This document shows positions 8,464 through 17,834 of a DNA stretch of 64,000 bases, in pieces. Positions within the stretch are counted from its first letter, which is position 1. Each line of letters begins with the position of its first letter. The translations under genes were made by a program, and so were the position numbers. Source of the DNA: Nonomuraea soli (GTDB taxonomy: Bacteria > Actinomycetota > Actinomycetes > Streptosporangiales > Streptosporangiaceae); contig NZ_JACDUR010000003.1 of the NCBI RefSeq assembly GCF_013761175.1, positions 965,896-1,029,895 on the forward strand, written 5' to 3'. The notes under the pieces were generated by a model. The model worked only from the letters and a program-made list of their open reading frames with translations. It was not told the origin of the DNA and ran no database searches.

Positions 8464-8998
8464 GCGCGACCACCAGCACCACCGCGACGCACGGGCCGGC
8501 CAGCCCGGCGTAGTGCTGCAGGGCCGCCGCCTGGGTGTAACCGATCAGCACCATGGCGGTGGCCCACAGAGCGCCGCTGGGCACGACCGCCGTCGCGAAC
8601 GTCTTGTACGGCATGCGCCCTGCTGCCGCGAGCCGGGGGACGAGGTTGCGGCCGAACGAACTCCAGTGCCCGATCACCACCGCCCTGCCCCCGTGCCTGG
8701 CCACCAGCCCTGCCGCCCGGCCGAGCGGGCGCTCCACCAGGCGGGTGAGCGGCACGCCTGTCGTGGTCCCTCTCCAGAATCCCAGCTGGGCGCCCAGCAC
8801 CGTGGCCGCGACGGCCGTCGCCAGGCTGGCCGCCAGCGGCACCACCCCGAGCTGGGTCAGGATGCCGAGCGTCAGCAGCAGTGTGGTTCCGGGGATCATG
8901 AGGCCCACCAGGAGCCCCGCCTCGATCACCATGGCCAGCCCGGTGAGGGCGAGGACCCAGCCTCCCGGCAGGTGGCCGAGCCATTGCGCGACCGGCAT
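8393..8998 (-). CDS. DedA-family membrane protein
   Basis: A 201-residue membrane protein with four to five hydrophobic segments and the DedA-type pattern: an N-terminal reentrant helix with GLLVGLMIPGTTLLL, then GHWSSFGRNLVPRLAAAGRMPYKTF, the usual F/G-R-x-x-P motif preceding the later helices. DedA proteins are phospholipid or undecaprenyl-phosphate flippases/scramblases affecting envelope homeostasis. The ATG shares one base with the TGA of the upstream DUF998 gene (TGATG), so the two form an operon. The C-terminal about 20 residues (RRGSSPGPARPGR...) lie antisense to panD and may be non-conserved. Confidence 0.78.
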   Translation of the reverse strand: MPVAQWLGHLPGGWVLALTGLAMVIEAGLLVGLMIPGTTLLLTLGILTQLGVVPLAASLATAVAATVLGAQLGFWRGTTTGVPLTRLVERPLGRAAGLVARHGGRAVVIGHWSSFGRNLVPRLAAAGRMPYKTFATAVVPSGALWATAMVLIGYTQAAALQHYAGLAGPCVAVVLVVALIWTARRRGSSPGPARPGRHPAR

Positions 8999-9645
8999 CA
9001 GAAGGCCAGGGCCAGGCGCGGGGCCGGACGCTCGGCGAGCTTGAGCACCCGCAGGGCCACCACGATGAGCGAGCCGACGGCGAAGGCGGCCATGCCCCGC
9101 TCGATCAGGCCGATGAGGAAGCGGTCGCCGACATAGGTGGTGGCGACCATGGCCGCGCCGCTGCCCGCGGCGGCGAGCGTCATCCAGCGCACCCGGCCTG
9201 CCAGGTCCTTCCAGGGGCCGTCGGCGCGCATCGCCCGGCCGAAGAACCAGGTGAAGGCCATGAGCGCGACGAAGGCCAGCGCCGAGGAGTAGCGGTGCAC
9301 GTAACCGGCGGTGCTCAGCTCGATCATGGTGAACGGGTCGTCGGTGGGCACCGCGGCGGTCACGAAGAGGCTGCCGCACCAGGTCAGGAACAGCGTGCGC
9401 GTCCAGCGGGTCAGCGGGGCGCCGATCTTGTGCAGCCCGCCGTAGAGGGCCAGGGATGCGGCCACGCACAGGAAGATGCCGACCGAGACCGGCCCGGTGA
9501 AGTCGGCCGCGGCGAAGTCGCTGATCGTGCTTCCGATGGCCGAAAGGCGGGAGTCGGCTCCCACGTGGCCGAGTACGGTCATGCCCGCGGTCAGTCCGAG
9601 CCCGAGGTAGGCCAGGTGGGCGAGGGGGCGAAGCGTCGTCGTCAT
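8998..9645 (-). CDS. DUF998 membrane protein
   Basis: A 215-residue protein with six predicted transmembrane helices. The features GSTISDF near residue 40, PTDDP after the third helix and HRYSS are typical of the DUF998 family, whose function is not known. Coupled by a one-base overlap to the DedA-like gene. It diverges from the histidine kinase gene, and the 135-bp space between them should hold both promoters. Confidence 0.75.
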   Translation of the reverse strand: MTTTLRPLAHLAYLGLGLTAGMTVLGHVGADSRLSAIGSTISDFAAADFTGPVSVGIFLCVAASLALYGGLHKIGAPLTRWTRTLFLTWCGSLFVTAAVPTDDPFTMIELSTAGYVHRYSSALAFVALMAFTWFFGRAMRADGPWKDLAGRVRWMTLAAAGSGAAMVATTYVGDRFLIGLIERGMAAFAVGSLIVVALRVLKLAERPAPRLALAF

Positions 9646-9780
9646 GTCACCAAGAATCCCGAGGTCAGCCCCCTCCGGTCGCTGGCGTGATCATCCGATT
9701 TGGGGTGCAGTTTGCACCACCCTGGAGACTCCACCCTGACTTCGCGAAGCACCTTCTCAGGGGCATTACGGTTGTGCCTT

Positions 9781-10983
9781 GTGACCGCAATCCAGGCCCC
9801 AAAGGCGCGCAACCTGCCCTGGTCGTCGCGCGCCTGGCTCAACACCGCGCACGCCGTGGTGGGGCTGCCGCTTGCGCTGCCGCCGTTCCTGCTCATCCTG
9901 CTGCGCGTGGTCCTGGCACTGGCGCTGAGCTGGACCTTCTTCCTCTCGCGTGCCGTACTGCGGCACCTGTCGAAGGGCCTGCACGCCTACACCGCTCGGC
10001 AGGGCGCGCGGTTCGAGGCCTTCCTGGGCGAGCGCGTGCCGATGCCGTCGTTCCCCGCCGACCGGTTCGCGTGGCGGCGCGGCGAGACCTGGCGGACCCT
10101 GATTCATCACCTGTTCGTGGCCCCGATCATCGGGGTCGTCGGCGCCGCCGTGGTCACCGCGGCCTGGGCGGGCGGGGCGACCATGGCCACCAGCCTGCTC
10201 TGGAGCCCGCAGAGCCGCCGCACGCTCCTGGAGCTCACTCCCACGGGCCTGCTGCTCCTGGCGCTCGCCCCGATGATCGCCCAGGCGGTGGTGCAGGCCG
10301 ACCTGTTCGTGGCCCGCCGCATGCTCGGCCCGACCCGCAGCGACGTGCTGACCCACAAGGTCGAGAACCTGACCGTCAGCCGCGCCGAGGTCGTCGCCGC
10401 GGCCGACGCCGAGCGCCGCCGCATCGAGCGCGACCTGCACGACGGCGCCCAGCAGCGCCTGGTCTCGCTGGCGATGAACCTGGGCATGGCCAGGGCGCAG
10501 TTCACCGACGTGCCCGAGCCCGTCCAGGTCGCGCTGAGGGAGGCCCACGAGGAGGCCAAGCAGGCCGTCAAGGAACTGCGCGACCTGGTGCGCGGCCTGC
10601 ATCCGGCGATCCTCGGCGAGCAGGGCCTCGACGCGGCGCTGTCGGGCCTGGCGGCCCGGGTTCCTCTCCCTGTACGGCTCAGCGTCGACGTCGCGGAACG
10701 AGCGGCACCGGCCATCGAGGCGGTGGCGTTCTTCGTCGTCTCCGAGACGCTCACCAACATCGTCAAGCACGCCGAAGCCGCCAGGGCCACCATCGAGGTG
10801 GTCCGCTCGGGCGGCACGCTGCTGCTGAAGATCACCGACGACGGCCGCGGCGGTGCCAGGCTGGGGGCGGGCAGCGGGCTGCGCGGCCTGGCCCAGCGCG
10901 TCAACTCCGTCGACGGCACCCTCGCCATCGACAGCCCCCTCGGGGGACCGACAACCATCACCGTGGAGCTGCCATGCGGGTAG
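9781..10983 (+). CDS. NarL-type sensor histidine kinase
   Basis: A 400-residue kinase when started at GTG 9781 (an open frame extends to 9700 without coding features). Two hydrophobic stretches (about 20-45 and 110-170) flank a short extracytoplasmic or membrane-embedded input region. The HisKA_3 phosphoacceptor motif is RRRIERDLHDGAQQRL with the conserved His; the HATPase_c domain shows SETLTNIVKHAEA (N box) and GGAR..GSGLRGLAQRV (G box). It overlaps the response-regulator gene by 10 nt. Signal unknown; the linked membrane-anchored DUF4097 protein suggests envelope stress, by inference only. Confidence 0.92.
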   Translation: MTAIQAPKARNLPWSSRAWLNTAHAVVGLPLALPPFLLILLRVVLALALSWTFFLSRAVLRHLSKGLHAYTARQGARFEAFLGERVPMPSFPADRFAWRRGETWRTLIHHLFVAPIIGVVGAAVVTAAWAGGATMATSLLWSPQSRRTLLELTPTGLLLLALAPMIAQAVVQADLFVARRMLGPTRSDVLTHKVENLTVSRAEVVAAADAERRRIERDLHDGAQQRLVSLAMNLGMARAQFTDVPEPVQVALREAHEEAKQAVKELRDLVRGLHPAILGEQGLDAALSGLAARVPLPVRLSVDVAERAAPAIEAVAFFVVSETLTNIVKHAEAARATIEVVRSGGTLLLKITDDGRGGARLGAGSGLRGLAQRVNSVDGTLAIDSPLGGPTTITVELPCG

Positions 10984-11621
10984 TGCTCGCCGAAGATTCC
11001 GTCCTGCTCCGCGAGGGCCTGGTCCGGCTGCTCGGCTCGGCCGGCATCGAGGTCGTCGCCGCCGTGGCCGACGCCGACGAGCTGCTGCGCGCGGTCGACG
11101 AGCACGAGCCCGACCTGGTCGTCACCGACGTGCGCATGCCGCCGACGCACACCGACGAAGGGCTGCGCGCCGCGCTCGTGCTGCGCGGGGAGCGGCCGAA
11201 CCTGGCGGTGCTGGTGCTGTCGCAGTACGTCGAGGAGCGTTACGCCACCCAGCTGCTGGCCACGGCCACCAGCCGCGTCGGCTACCTGCTCAAGGACCGG
11301 GTGGCCGACGTGTCGGAGTTCCTGGAGGCGGTGCACCGGGTGGCGGGCGGCGGGACCGCGCTCGACCCGGAGGTGGTCGCCCAGCTGCTCATCCGCGGCC
11401 ACAACGGCCCGCTCGACCGGCTCACCCCGCGCGAGATCGACGTGCTGCGCCTCATGGCCGAGGGCCGCGCCAACACCGGCATCGCCACCACGCTCGTCAT
11501 CAGCGAGAGCGCGGTCGCCAAGCACATCAACAACATCTTCACCAAGCTCGACCTGAGCGCCGACAGCCAGGACCACCGGCGGGTGCTGGCCGTGCTGCGT
11601 TTCCTGGAGTCCGGCAGGTGA
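10974..11621 (+). CDS. NarL/LuxR-family response regulator
   Basis: A 215-residue partner of the preceding kinase. The receiver domain has the acidic pair after VLAED, the phospho-acceptor Asp in LVVTDVRMPP and the conserved Lys in GYLLKDRV. The LuxR-type DNA-binding helix-turn-helix is LTPREIDVLRLMAEGRANTG followed by ISESAVAKHINNIF. Its ATG lies within the kinase gene, and its TGA overlaps the GTG of the DUF4097 gene (GTGA), so all three are translated as a unit. Confidence 0.95.
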   Translation: MRVVLAEDSVLLREGLVRLLGSAGIEVVAAVADADELLRAVDEHEPDLVVTDVRMPPTHTDEGLRAALVLRGERPNLAVLVLSQYVEERYATQLLATATSRVGYLLKDRVADVSEFLEAVHRVAGGGTALDPEVVAQLLIRGHNGPLDRLTPREIDVLRLMAEGRANTGIATTLVISESAVAKHINNIFTKLDLSADSQDHRRVLAVLRFLESGR

Positions 11622-12394
11622 CCTCACGCAAGACCTGGGTGGCCTGGGGCGCCGTCGCGACCGCGATCGCCCTGGCCGCCGGGGTGTTCGTCGGCTGGGT
11701 GCTGCTGGAGCGCCCGCCGAGCCAGGAGGTGACCGCGCAGCAGACCTACCCGCTGACCGCCGCCGACCTGGCGCTGAACGCCGTGCGCGGCCCCGGTGAG
11801 GTGCAGGTCTTCGCCGGGAGGCCGGGCGAGGTCAGGGTCGAGCGCAAGGTGCGATGGGACCGGGCCGAGCCACGCGTGGTCCAGACGTACGAGGGTGGCG
11901 AGCTGCGGCTGGAGCTGGAGTGCCCGAGGAGCACCCACCTGACCGGATCGCTCTGCGAGGCCGACTACCGCGTCTGGGTGCCGCCGAAGACCAGGCTGCG
12001 CGCCGACGTCGGCGACGGCCTCCTGGCCGTCACGGGCATACATGGAGCGCTCCAGCTCACCGCCGCCGACGGCACGGTCATGGTCAGCGACGCCTCGGGC
12101 GCGCTGACCCTGCGCACCCGCAGCGGCAGTGTCGTGGCCGCCGGGCTGCGCTCGCCGGAGGTCGACGTGCAGAGCCTGGTGGGCGACGTGACGCTCGACT
12201 TCGCCGGGGTGCCGGAGAAGGTCTCGGCGATCCTCACCGAGGGCACGATCGCGCTCGACGTCCCGGACGAGGGCCGCTACCGCGTTGTGAGCGATGTCAC
12301 ACGAGGCGGCGAGACCGTCGATGTGGCGACCAGTGAGGCCGCGACCAGCGTCATCACCGCGCGCGTGACGGAGGGGTCCCTGCGGATCCGCTGA
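11618..12394 (+). CDS. Membrane-anchored DUF4097-type beta-helix protein
   Basis: A 258-residue protein with an N-terminal signal anchor (residues 8-28, AVATAIALAAGVFVGWVLL) and an exported domain of repeated short beta strands (LTAADGTVMVSDASGALTLRT ... VDVQSLVGDVTLDF), typical of DUF4097/adhesin-like proteins. A disulfide is likely between the cysteines in LECPRS and SLCEAD. Four-base GTGA overlap with the response regulator suggests it is an output or a ligand-sensing accessory of that two-component system. Function not established for the family. Confidence 0.75.
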   Translation: MTSRKTWVAWGAVATAIALAAGVFVGWVLLERPPSQEVTAQQTYPLTAADLALNAVRGPGEVQVFAGRPGEVRVERKVRWDRAEPRVVQTYEGGELRLELECPRSTHLTGSLCEADYRVWVPPKTRLRADVGDGLLAVTGIHGALQLTAADGTVMVSDASGALTLRTRSGSVVAAGLRSPEVDVQSLVGDVTLDFAGVPEKVSAILTEGTIALDVPDEGRYRVVSDVTRGGETVDVATSEAATSVITARVTEGSLRIR

Positions 12395-12432
12395 GGCGAA
12401 GGGGTTATCGTCATAGTGACGAAAGGATGCCC

Positions 12433-14901
12433 ATGGTTCCCCTCAAGCTGACGGCGCCCGAGCCGGGCTGGACGGTTGACGCCGATGTGGTCGTGGTCGG
12501 ATCCGGTATCGCGGGGCTCACGGTGGCGCTGCGCCACGTCGAGCTCGACTCCTCCGCCAAGGTCCTGGTGGTGACCAAGGACGTGCTGTCGTCCGGCTCC
12601 ACGCAGTGGGCCCAGGGCGGCATCGCCGCCGTGCTCGACCCCGCCGACTCGGCGGAGGAGCATCTGCAGGACACCCTCGTCGCGGGTGTGGGGCTCTGCG
12701 ACGAGCCCGCCGTACGGGCCCTGGTCACCGAGGGACCCGCCGCGCTGCACCGGCTCATCGCGCGCGGAGCGCGGTTCGATCGCGACGCCGCCGGCGGCCT
12801 GCAGCTGACGCGTGAGGGCGGGCATCATCGCAACAGGATCGTGCACGCCGGCGGCGACGCCACCGGCGCCGAGGTGCAGCGAGCCCTGATCGAAGCGGTG
12901 CGCGCCTGCCCGCAGGTCAGGGTGATCGAGCACGCGCTCGTCCTCGACCTGCTCAAGGACGGGGCGGGCCGCGCCGCGGGCGTCACGCTGCACGTCATGG
13001 GAGAGGGCGCGCGCGACGGCGTCGGCGCCGTCCACGCCCGCGCGGTCGTGCTGGCCACCGGCGGCATGGGCCAGATCTACGCCTCCACCACCAACCCGGT
13101 CGTCTCCACCGGCGACGGCGTCGCACTGGCGCTTCGGGCCGGAGCCGTCGTCAGGGACCTGGAGTTCGTGCAGTTCCACCCGACCGTGCTGTGGCTGGGG
13201 GAGGACTCGACCGGGCAGCAGCCGCTGATCTCCGAGGCGGTGCGCGGCGAGGGCGCCTACCTGATCAACGAGGCGGGCGAACGGTTCACCGACGAGCTGC
13301 AGCCGCGTGACGTGGTGGCCAAGGCCATCATGCGCGAGCCTGGCCAGGTCTACCTCGACGGGCGCCACTTCGGCGCCGACCTGTGGAAGTCGCGCTTCCC
13401 GACGATCTACCAGGCCTGCCTGGAGCACGGCCTCGACCCGGCCGCCGAGCCGGTGCCCGTCATGCCGGCCGCCCACTACGCGAGCGGTGGCGTCAGGACC
13501 GACCTGCTCGGCCGTACCTCGATCGAAGGGCTGTACGCCTGCGGAGAGGTGGCCTGCACCGGCGTGCACGGCGCCAACCGGCTGGCCTCCAACTCCCTGC
13601 TCGAAGGGCTGGTCTTCGCCGAGCGCATCGCCTCGGACATCTTCCTCGCCCAGCACACGCCCGGCACCGTCGCGCCGAGCCGTCCGGAGTCCGGGCTGGT
13701 CGACCCGCGTGCCCGCGCGCGGATCCAGGCGCACATGAGCCGCGGCGCCAGCGTCCTGCGCAGCGCCGGCTCGCTGAAGCAGGTGGCCAAGGCCCTGACC
13801 GACGCCCAGTGGACACCCGTGGCGGTCCTGCCGGGTGTGGAGTCGTGGGAGACGACCAACCTGCTCACGGTGGCCTCCGCCCTGGTGGCCGCGGCCCGGG
13901 TGCGCCAGGAGACCAGGGGCTCGCACTGGCGCGAGGACTTCCCCGAGCGTGACGACGACGAATGGCTGGGGCACATCGACCTCAGGCTGACCGAGGAGGG
14001 GCTTGCCATGACCTACGCACCGCACACGATGCCGCGGCGGATCGCCGACGAGCTGCGCTCGGCCGGGCTCGACCCCGCCGGGGTCCAGCAGGTGGTGGAC
14101 CGCGCGCTGGCCGAGGACCTGCAGGCCGCGGGCGACGTGACCAGCCTGGCCACCATCCCGGAGGACCAGGTCTCGGTGGGCGACGTGGTGGCGCGCGCCG
14201 ACGGCGTGGTCGCGGGGCTCGCCGTCGCCGAGGTGGTCTTCCTCGCCCTGGGCGCCGGCCGTACGGAGCGCAGGGCCAAGGACGGCGAGCGGGTGGCGCG
14301 CGGCGACGCGCTGATGACGGTGGAAGGGCCTGCCCGCGCCCTGCTGACCGCGGAGCGCACCGCGCTCAACCTGCTCACGCACCTGTCGGGCATCGCCACG
14401 CAGACGGCCCTGTGGGTGGAGGCGTTGCGCGGCACCAGAGCGGCGGTGCGCGACAGCCGCAAGACCCTGCCGGGGCTGCGGTCGCTGGAGAAGTACGCGG
14501 TGCGCGCCGGCGGCGGCACGAACCACCGGATGTCGTTGTCCGACGCCGCCTTGATCAAGGACAATCACGTCGTGGCGGCGGGTGGAGTGGCGCAGGCGTT
14601 CCGCGCTGTGCGGGGGGCCTACCCCGACCTGCCCATCGAGGTGGAGGTGGACCACATCGACCAGATCGAGCCGGTGCTCGCCGAGGGCGCCGCCGAGATC
14701 CTGCTCGACAACTTCACCGTCGCCGAGTTGCGTGAGGCCGTCGAGCTGGTGGCCGGCCGCGCGCGGCTCGAAGCCAGTGGCGGGCTGACCTTGGAAACGG
14801 CGGCGGCTGTGGCTCAGACTGGCGTGGACTACCTTGCGGTGGGCGCGCTCACGCACTCGGCGCCGGCGCTCGACATCGCCTTGGACCTACGGGGAGCTTG
14901 A
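12433..14901 (+). CDS. nadB-nadC: L-aspartate oxidase / quinolinate phosphoribosyltransferase fusion (NadB-NadC)
   Basis: One uninterrupted 822-residue frame encodes two enzymes of de novo NAD synthesis. Residues 1 to about 525 are L-aspartate oxidase: FAD loop VVGSGIAGL, active-site SSGSTQWAQGGIAA, HAGGDATGAEVQ and ANRLASNSLLEGLVF. Residues from about 526 are nicotinate-nucleotide pyrophosphorylase: DSRKTLPGLR, HRMSLSDAALIKDNH and EVEVDHIDQ. The two normally exist as separate adjacent genes; here no stop separates them and there is almost no linker. An internal ribosome site (GAGGAGGGG) precedes ATG 14008, so free NadC could also be made. I chose ATG 12433 rather than 12427 because GAAAGG ends at 12426. 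nadA is not nearby. Confidence 0.9.
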   Translation: MVPLKLTAPEPGWTVDADVVVVGSGIAGLTVALRHVELDSSAKVLVVTKDVLSSGSTQWAQGGIAAVLDPADSAEEHLQDTLVAGVGLCDEPAVRALVTEGPAALHRLIARGARFDRDAAGGLQLTREGGHHRNRIVHAGGDATGAEVQRALIEAVRACPQVRVIEHALVLDLLKDGAGRAAGVTLHVMGEGARDGVGAVHARAVVLATGGMGQIYASTTNPVVSTGDGVALALRAGAVVRDLEFVQFHPTVLWLGEDSTGQQPLISEAVRGEGAYLINEAGERFTDELQPRDVVAKAIMREPGQVYLDGRHFGADLWKSRFPTIYQACLEHGLDPAAEPVPVMPAAHYASGGVRTDLLGRTSIEGLYACGEVACTGVHGANRLASNSLLEGLVFAERIASDIFLAQHTPGTVAPSRPESGLVDPRARARIQAHMSRGASVLRSAGSLKQVAKALTDAQWTPVAVLPGVESWETTNLLTVASALVAAARVRQETRGSHWREDFPERDDDEWLGHIDLRLTEEGLAMTYAPHTMPRRIADELRSAGLDPAGVQQVVDRALAEDLQAAGDVTSLATIPEDQVSVGDVVARADGVVAGLAVAEVVFLALGAGRTERRAKDGERVARGDALMTVEGPARALLTAERTALNLLTHLSGIATQTALWVEALRGTRAAVRDSRKTLPGLRSLEKYAVRAGGGTNHRMSLSDAALIKDNHVVAAGGVAQAFRAVRGAYPDLPIEVEVDHIDQIEPVLAEGAAEILLDNFTVAELREAVELVAGRARLEASGGLTLETAAAVAQTGVDYLAVGALTHSAPALDIALDLRGA

Positions 14902-15683
14902 TGCTGCTCACGATCGACGTCAGCAACACCCACACCGTGTTCGGCCTGTTCGAGGGCGAGGAGGTGGTCGAACACTGGCGGCTGGCCACCGACGCCCGCC
15001 GTACGGCCGACGAGCTCGCCGTCGTGCTGCAAGGGTTGCTCAACCTCTCGCCCCTGCTGAAGAACGTCGACATCTCCGGCATCTCGATCTGCTCGACCGT
15101 ACCGAGCGTGCTGAACGAGATGCGCGAGATGTGCCGGCGCTACTACGGCGACGTGACGGCGGTCATCGTGGAGCCAGGAGTGCGCACCGGCGTGCCGGTC
15201 CGCATGGACAACCCCAAGGAGGTCGGCGCCGACCGCATCGTCAACGCGCTGGCCGCCATCGACCAGTACGGCGGGCCCTGCGTCATTGTCGACTTCGGCA
15301 CCGCGACCTCCTTCGACGCGGTCTCCGCCAAGGGGGAGTACGTCGGGGCGGTGACCGCACCCGGCGTCGAGATCTCGATGGAGGCCCTGGCGGCAGCCGG
15401 AGCGCAGCTGCACAAGGTGGAGCTGGTCCGCCCGCGCTCGGTGATCGCCAAGAACACGGTCGAGGCGTTGCAGGCGGGGATCATCTACGGCTTCGCCGGG
15501 CAGGTCGACGGCATCGTCAAGCGCATGGCCGCCGAGCTGGCCGACGACCCCGACGACGTGACCGTGGTCGCCACGGGCGCGCACGCCGCCCTGGTGGTCA
15601 GCGAGGCCCGCTCGATCGACATCCACGAGCCCTGGCTGACCCTGATCGGGCTGCGGCTCATCTACAACCGCAACACGACGTGA
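14901..15683 (+). CDS. coaX: Type III pantothenate kinase
   Basis: A 260-residue ASKHA-fold kinase for the first step of CoA synthesis. Family motifs: LTIDVSNTHTVFGLF (phosphate 1 loop with the catalytic Asp), GADRIVNALAA, and VDFGTATSFDAVS (phosphate 2). It starts at ATG 14901, overlapping the nadBC stop by one base (TGATG), so pantothenate activation is co-expressed with NAD synthesis. Together with panC and panD in this window it links pantothenate production and use. Confidence 0.95.
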   Translation: MLLTIDVSNTHTVFGLFEGEEVVEHWRLATDARRTADELAVVLQGLLNLSPLLKNVDISGISICSTVPSVLNEMREMCRRYYGDVTAVIVEPGVRTGVPVRMDNPKEVGADRIVNALAAIDQYGGPCVIVDFGTATSFDAVSAKGEYVGAVTAPGVEISMEALAAAGAQLHKVELVRPRSVIAKNTVEALQAGIIYGFAGQVDGIVKRMAAELADDPDDVTVVATGAHAALVVSEARSIDIHEPWLTLIGLRLIYNRNTT

Positions 15684-15685
15684 GA

Positions 15686-15715
15686 ATGCCCTCCCGCGCC
15701 TTTGCGGGAGGGCAT
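15686..15715. terminator. Bidirectional terminator between coaX and the secreted-protein gene
   Basis: Perfect 12-bp stem (ATGCCCTCCCGC / GCGGGAGGGCAT) with a 6-nt loop, two bases after the coaX stop and 20 bases beyond the stop of the convergent gene. Confidence 0.85.
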
Positions 15716-15735
15716 CACAGGGTGCGTCAGGGCGA

Positions 15736-16218
15736 TCACACGGCCTCGTAGTCGTAGAGGTAGTTCCACTTGCTGCACTTGGTGAAGTAGGTGCCGTGCT
15801 TGTCGGTCTGGCAGACCTTGACGCGCACGCTGCGGACGTCGTCCTCCTCGAAGTGGAAGGACTTGTAGCCGGGGTAGCCGCAGTACTTCTTGCTGTAGAC
15901 CTGCTCCCACTCGTGGTGGTCGTCGCCCAGGTAGTTCACCTGGAACTTGACGTAGGCGCACTTGCCGCCCTGGCTGTACTTGCGGGGGTCGAGGTCGTAG
16001 AGCTTGCCCGAGACCTCGGTGGTGTTGCTGTGGTGGTCGTACCAGTCGACCGAGATGTGACCCTTGGCCTTGGCCAGGTAGTGCTTGGAGTAGTAGTAGC
16101 CCCAGTCGCTGTGGTAGTCGGACGGGACGGTGGTGGCGCTGGCGGCGGCGGGCACCGAGGCGGCCATGGCGGTGGCGGCGGCAGCGGCGACCAGGCCGAT
16201 CGCGATCTTCTTGAACAT
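15736..16218 (-). CDS. Secreted Tyr/Lys/His-rich protein of unknown function
   Basis: A 160-residue pre-protein starting at ATG 16218 behind a GGGAGAC ribosome site. A Sec signal peptide (MFKKIAIGLVAAAAATAMAA then ASATT) is followed by a compact, unusually aromatic and charged domain with many Tyr, His and Lys, four cysteines (GGKCAY, KKYCGY, KVCQT, TKCSKW) likely forming two disulfides, and the repeated W-x-Y/W-N-Y type motifs. I recognise no family. Soluble extracellular location is inferred from the signal peptide and lack of an anchor. Confidence 0.72.
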   Translation of the reverse strand: MFKKIAIGLVAAAAATAMAASVPAAASATTVPSDYHSDWGYYYSKHYLAKAKGHISVDWYDHHSNTTEVSGKLYDLDPRKYSQGGKCAYVKFQVNYLGDDHHEWEQVYSKKYCGYPGYKSFHFEEDDVRSVRVKVCQTDKHGTYFTKCSKWNYLYDYEAV

Positions 16219-16358
16219 GGAGTGTCTCCCTTGGGCTCCCCTTGGACCGGCGCCTTGCCGGTTCCCCCCTGAGCCCGTAAGAAAGTGATAAGGCGAGCCG
16301 CTTTCATGGATCATGCATCCGGCTGACCATCGCTTGCACTTCGGTAACCTTTAGTGCT

Positions 16359-17834
16359 GTGGAACTTCCTGAGCAGATGCGTATCAGGCGGGAGAAGCTC
16401 GACCGCCTCCAGCGTGAAGGTGTCAACCCGTACCCGGTGAACTTCCCGCGTACCACCACCAACGCCGCGCTCAGGGAGAAATACACCGGCCTGGAGCCCG
16501 ACACCGCCACCGGCGACCGCGTCGGCGTGGTCGGCCGCGTGATGCTCAACCGCATCGGCGGCAAGCTCTGCTTCGCCACCCTGCGCGACGGCTCCGGCGA
16601 CCTGCAGGTCATGATCTCGCTCGACAAGGTCGGCGACGAGTCCCTCGCGGCCTGGAAGTCCGACGTCGACCTCGGCGACCACGTCGGCATCGAGGGCGAG
16701 GTCATCACCTCCCGCCGCGGCGAGCTGTCGATCCTGGCCGACCGCTGGGTCATCACCTCCAAGTGCCTGCGCCCGCTTCCCGAGAAGCACACCGGCCTGA
16801 CCGACCCCGAGGCGCGCGTGCGCCAGCGCTACCTCGACCTGATCGTCAACGACGAGGCACGCGCCACCGCCTACGTGCGCAGCCGCGTCGTGCGCGCCAT
16901 CCGCGACTTCTGGCACGAAGAGGGTTACCTGGAGGTCGAGACCCCCCAGCTGCAGCCCATCCACGGCGGTGCCGCCGCGCGTCCCTTCAAGACGCACATC
17001 AACGCCTACGACATGGAGCTCTACCTCCGCATCGCGATCGAGCTCTACCTCAAGCGCCTGGTCGTGGGCGGCATCGAGAAGGTCTTCGAGATCGGCCGCA
17101 ACTTCCGCAACGAGGGAGCCGACTCCACCCACAACCCCGAGTTCACGATGCTCGAGGCCTACGGCACCTACCTCGACTACAACGACATGGCCGACCTGAC
17201 CCAGCGCATGATCCAGAAGGCCGTCGTGTCGGCCCTGGGCACCACCGTCGTGCCGTTCGGCGACGGAGAGGTCGACCTCGGCGGAGAGCGCTGGCCGCGG
17301 ATCACCCTCTACGGCGCGGTCTCCACCGCCGTCGGCGAGGAGATCACCACCGAGACCCCGATCGAGCGGGTGCGCGAGCTCGCCGACAAGCACGAGGTCC
17401 ACTGGGAAGCCAAGTGGGGCCAGGGCAAGCTGGTCCAGGAGCTGTTCGAGGAGCTCGTCGAGCACACCCTCGTCCAGCCGACGTTCGTCATGGACTACCC
17501 CATGGAGACCTCGCCGCTGGCGCGCAAGCACCGCGACAACCCCATGCTGACCGAGAAGTGGGACCTGATCGGCTTCGGCACCGAGCTCGGCACGGCCTTC
17601 TCGGAGCTGACCGACCCCATCGACCAGCGCGAGCGGCTCACCCAGCAGTCGTTGCTGGCCGCCGGGGGCGACGCCGAGGCCATGCAGCTCGACGAAGACT
17701 TCCTCACCGCGCTCGAGTACGGCATGCCGCCCACGGGCGGCATGGGGCTGGGCGTCGACCGGCTGGTCATGGCCTTCACGGGCAAGAACATCCGCGAGAC
17801 CATCCTCTTCCCGCTGGTCAAGCCGACCTCCTGA
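16359..17834 (+). CDS. lysS: Lysyl-tRNA synthetase, class II
   Basis: A 491-residue enzyme charging tRNA-Lys. The N-terminal OB-fold anticodon domain (about 50-145) is followed by the class II catalytic core: motif 2 FEIGRNFRNEGADSTHNPEF and motif 3 GMGLGVDRLVMAFTG. HGGAAARPFKTH and ELYLRIA are the lysine-specific pocket segments. Starts at GTG 16359. The final codons and following bases are tandemly duplicated just downstream (see the repeat at 17808-17934). Confidence 0.97.
   Translation: MELPEQMRIRREKLDRLQREGVNPYPVNFPRTTTNAALREKYTGLEPDTATGDRVGVVGRVMLNRIGGKLCFATLRDGSGDLQVMISLDKVGDESLAAWKSDVDLGDHVGIEGEVITSRRGELSILADRWVITSKCLRPLPEKHTGLTDPEARVRQRYLDLIVNDEARATAYVRSRVVRAIRDFWHEEGYLEVETPQLQPIHGGAAARPFKTHINAYDMELYLRIAIELYLKRLVVGGIEKVFEIGRNFRNEGADSTHNPEFTMLEAYGTYLDYNDMADLTQRMIQKAVVSALGTTVVPFGDGEVDLGGERWPRITLYGAVSTAVGEEITTETPIERVRELADKHEVHWEAKWGQGKLVQELFEELVEHTLVQPTFVMDYPMETSPLARKHRDNPMLTEKWDLIGFGTELGTAFSELTDPIDQRERLTQQSLLAAGGDAEAMQLDEDFLTALEYGMPPTGGMGLGVDRLVMAFTGKNIRETILFPLVKPTS

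Noticed and set aside
12277..14856. 859-codon minus-strand open frame across nadBC
   Set aside because: Antisense to clear NadB and NadC motifs; composition is typical of a shadow.
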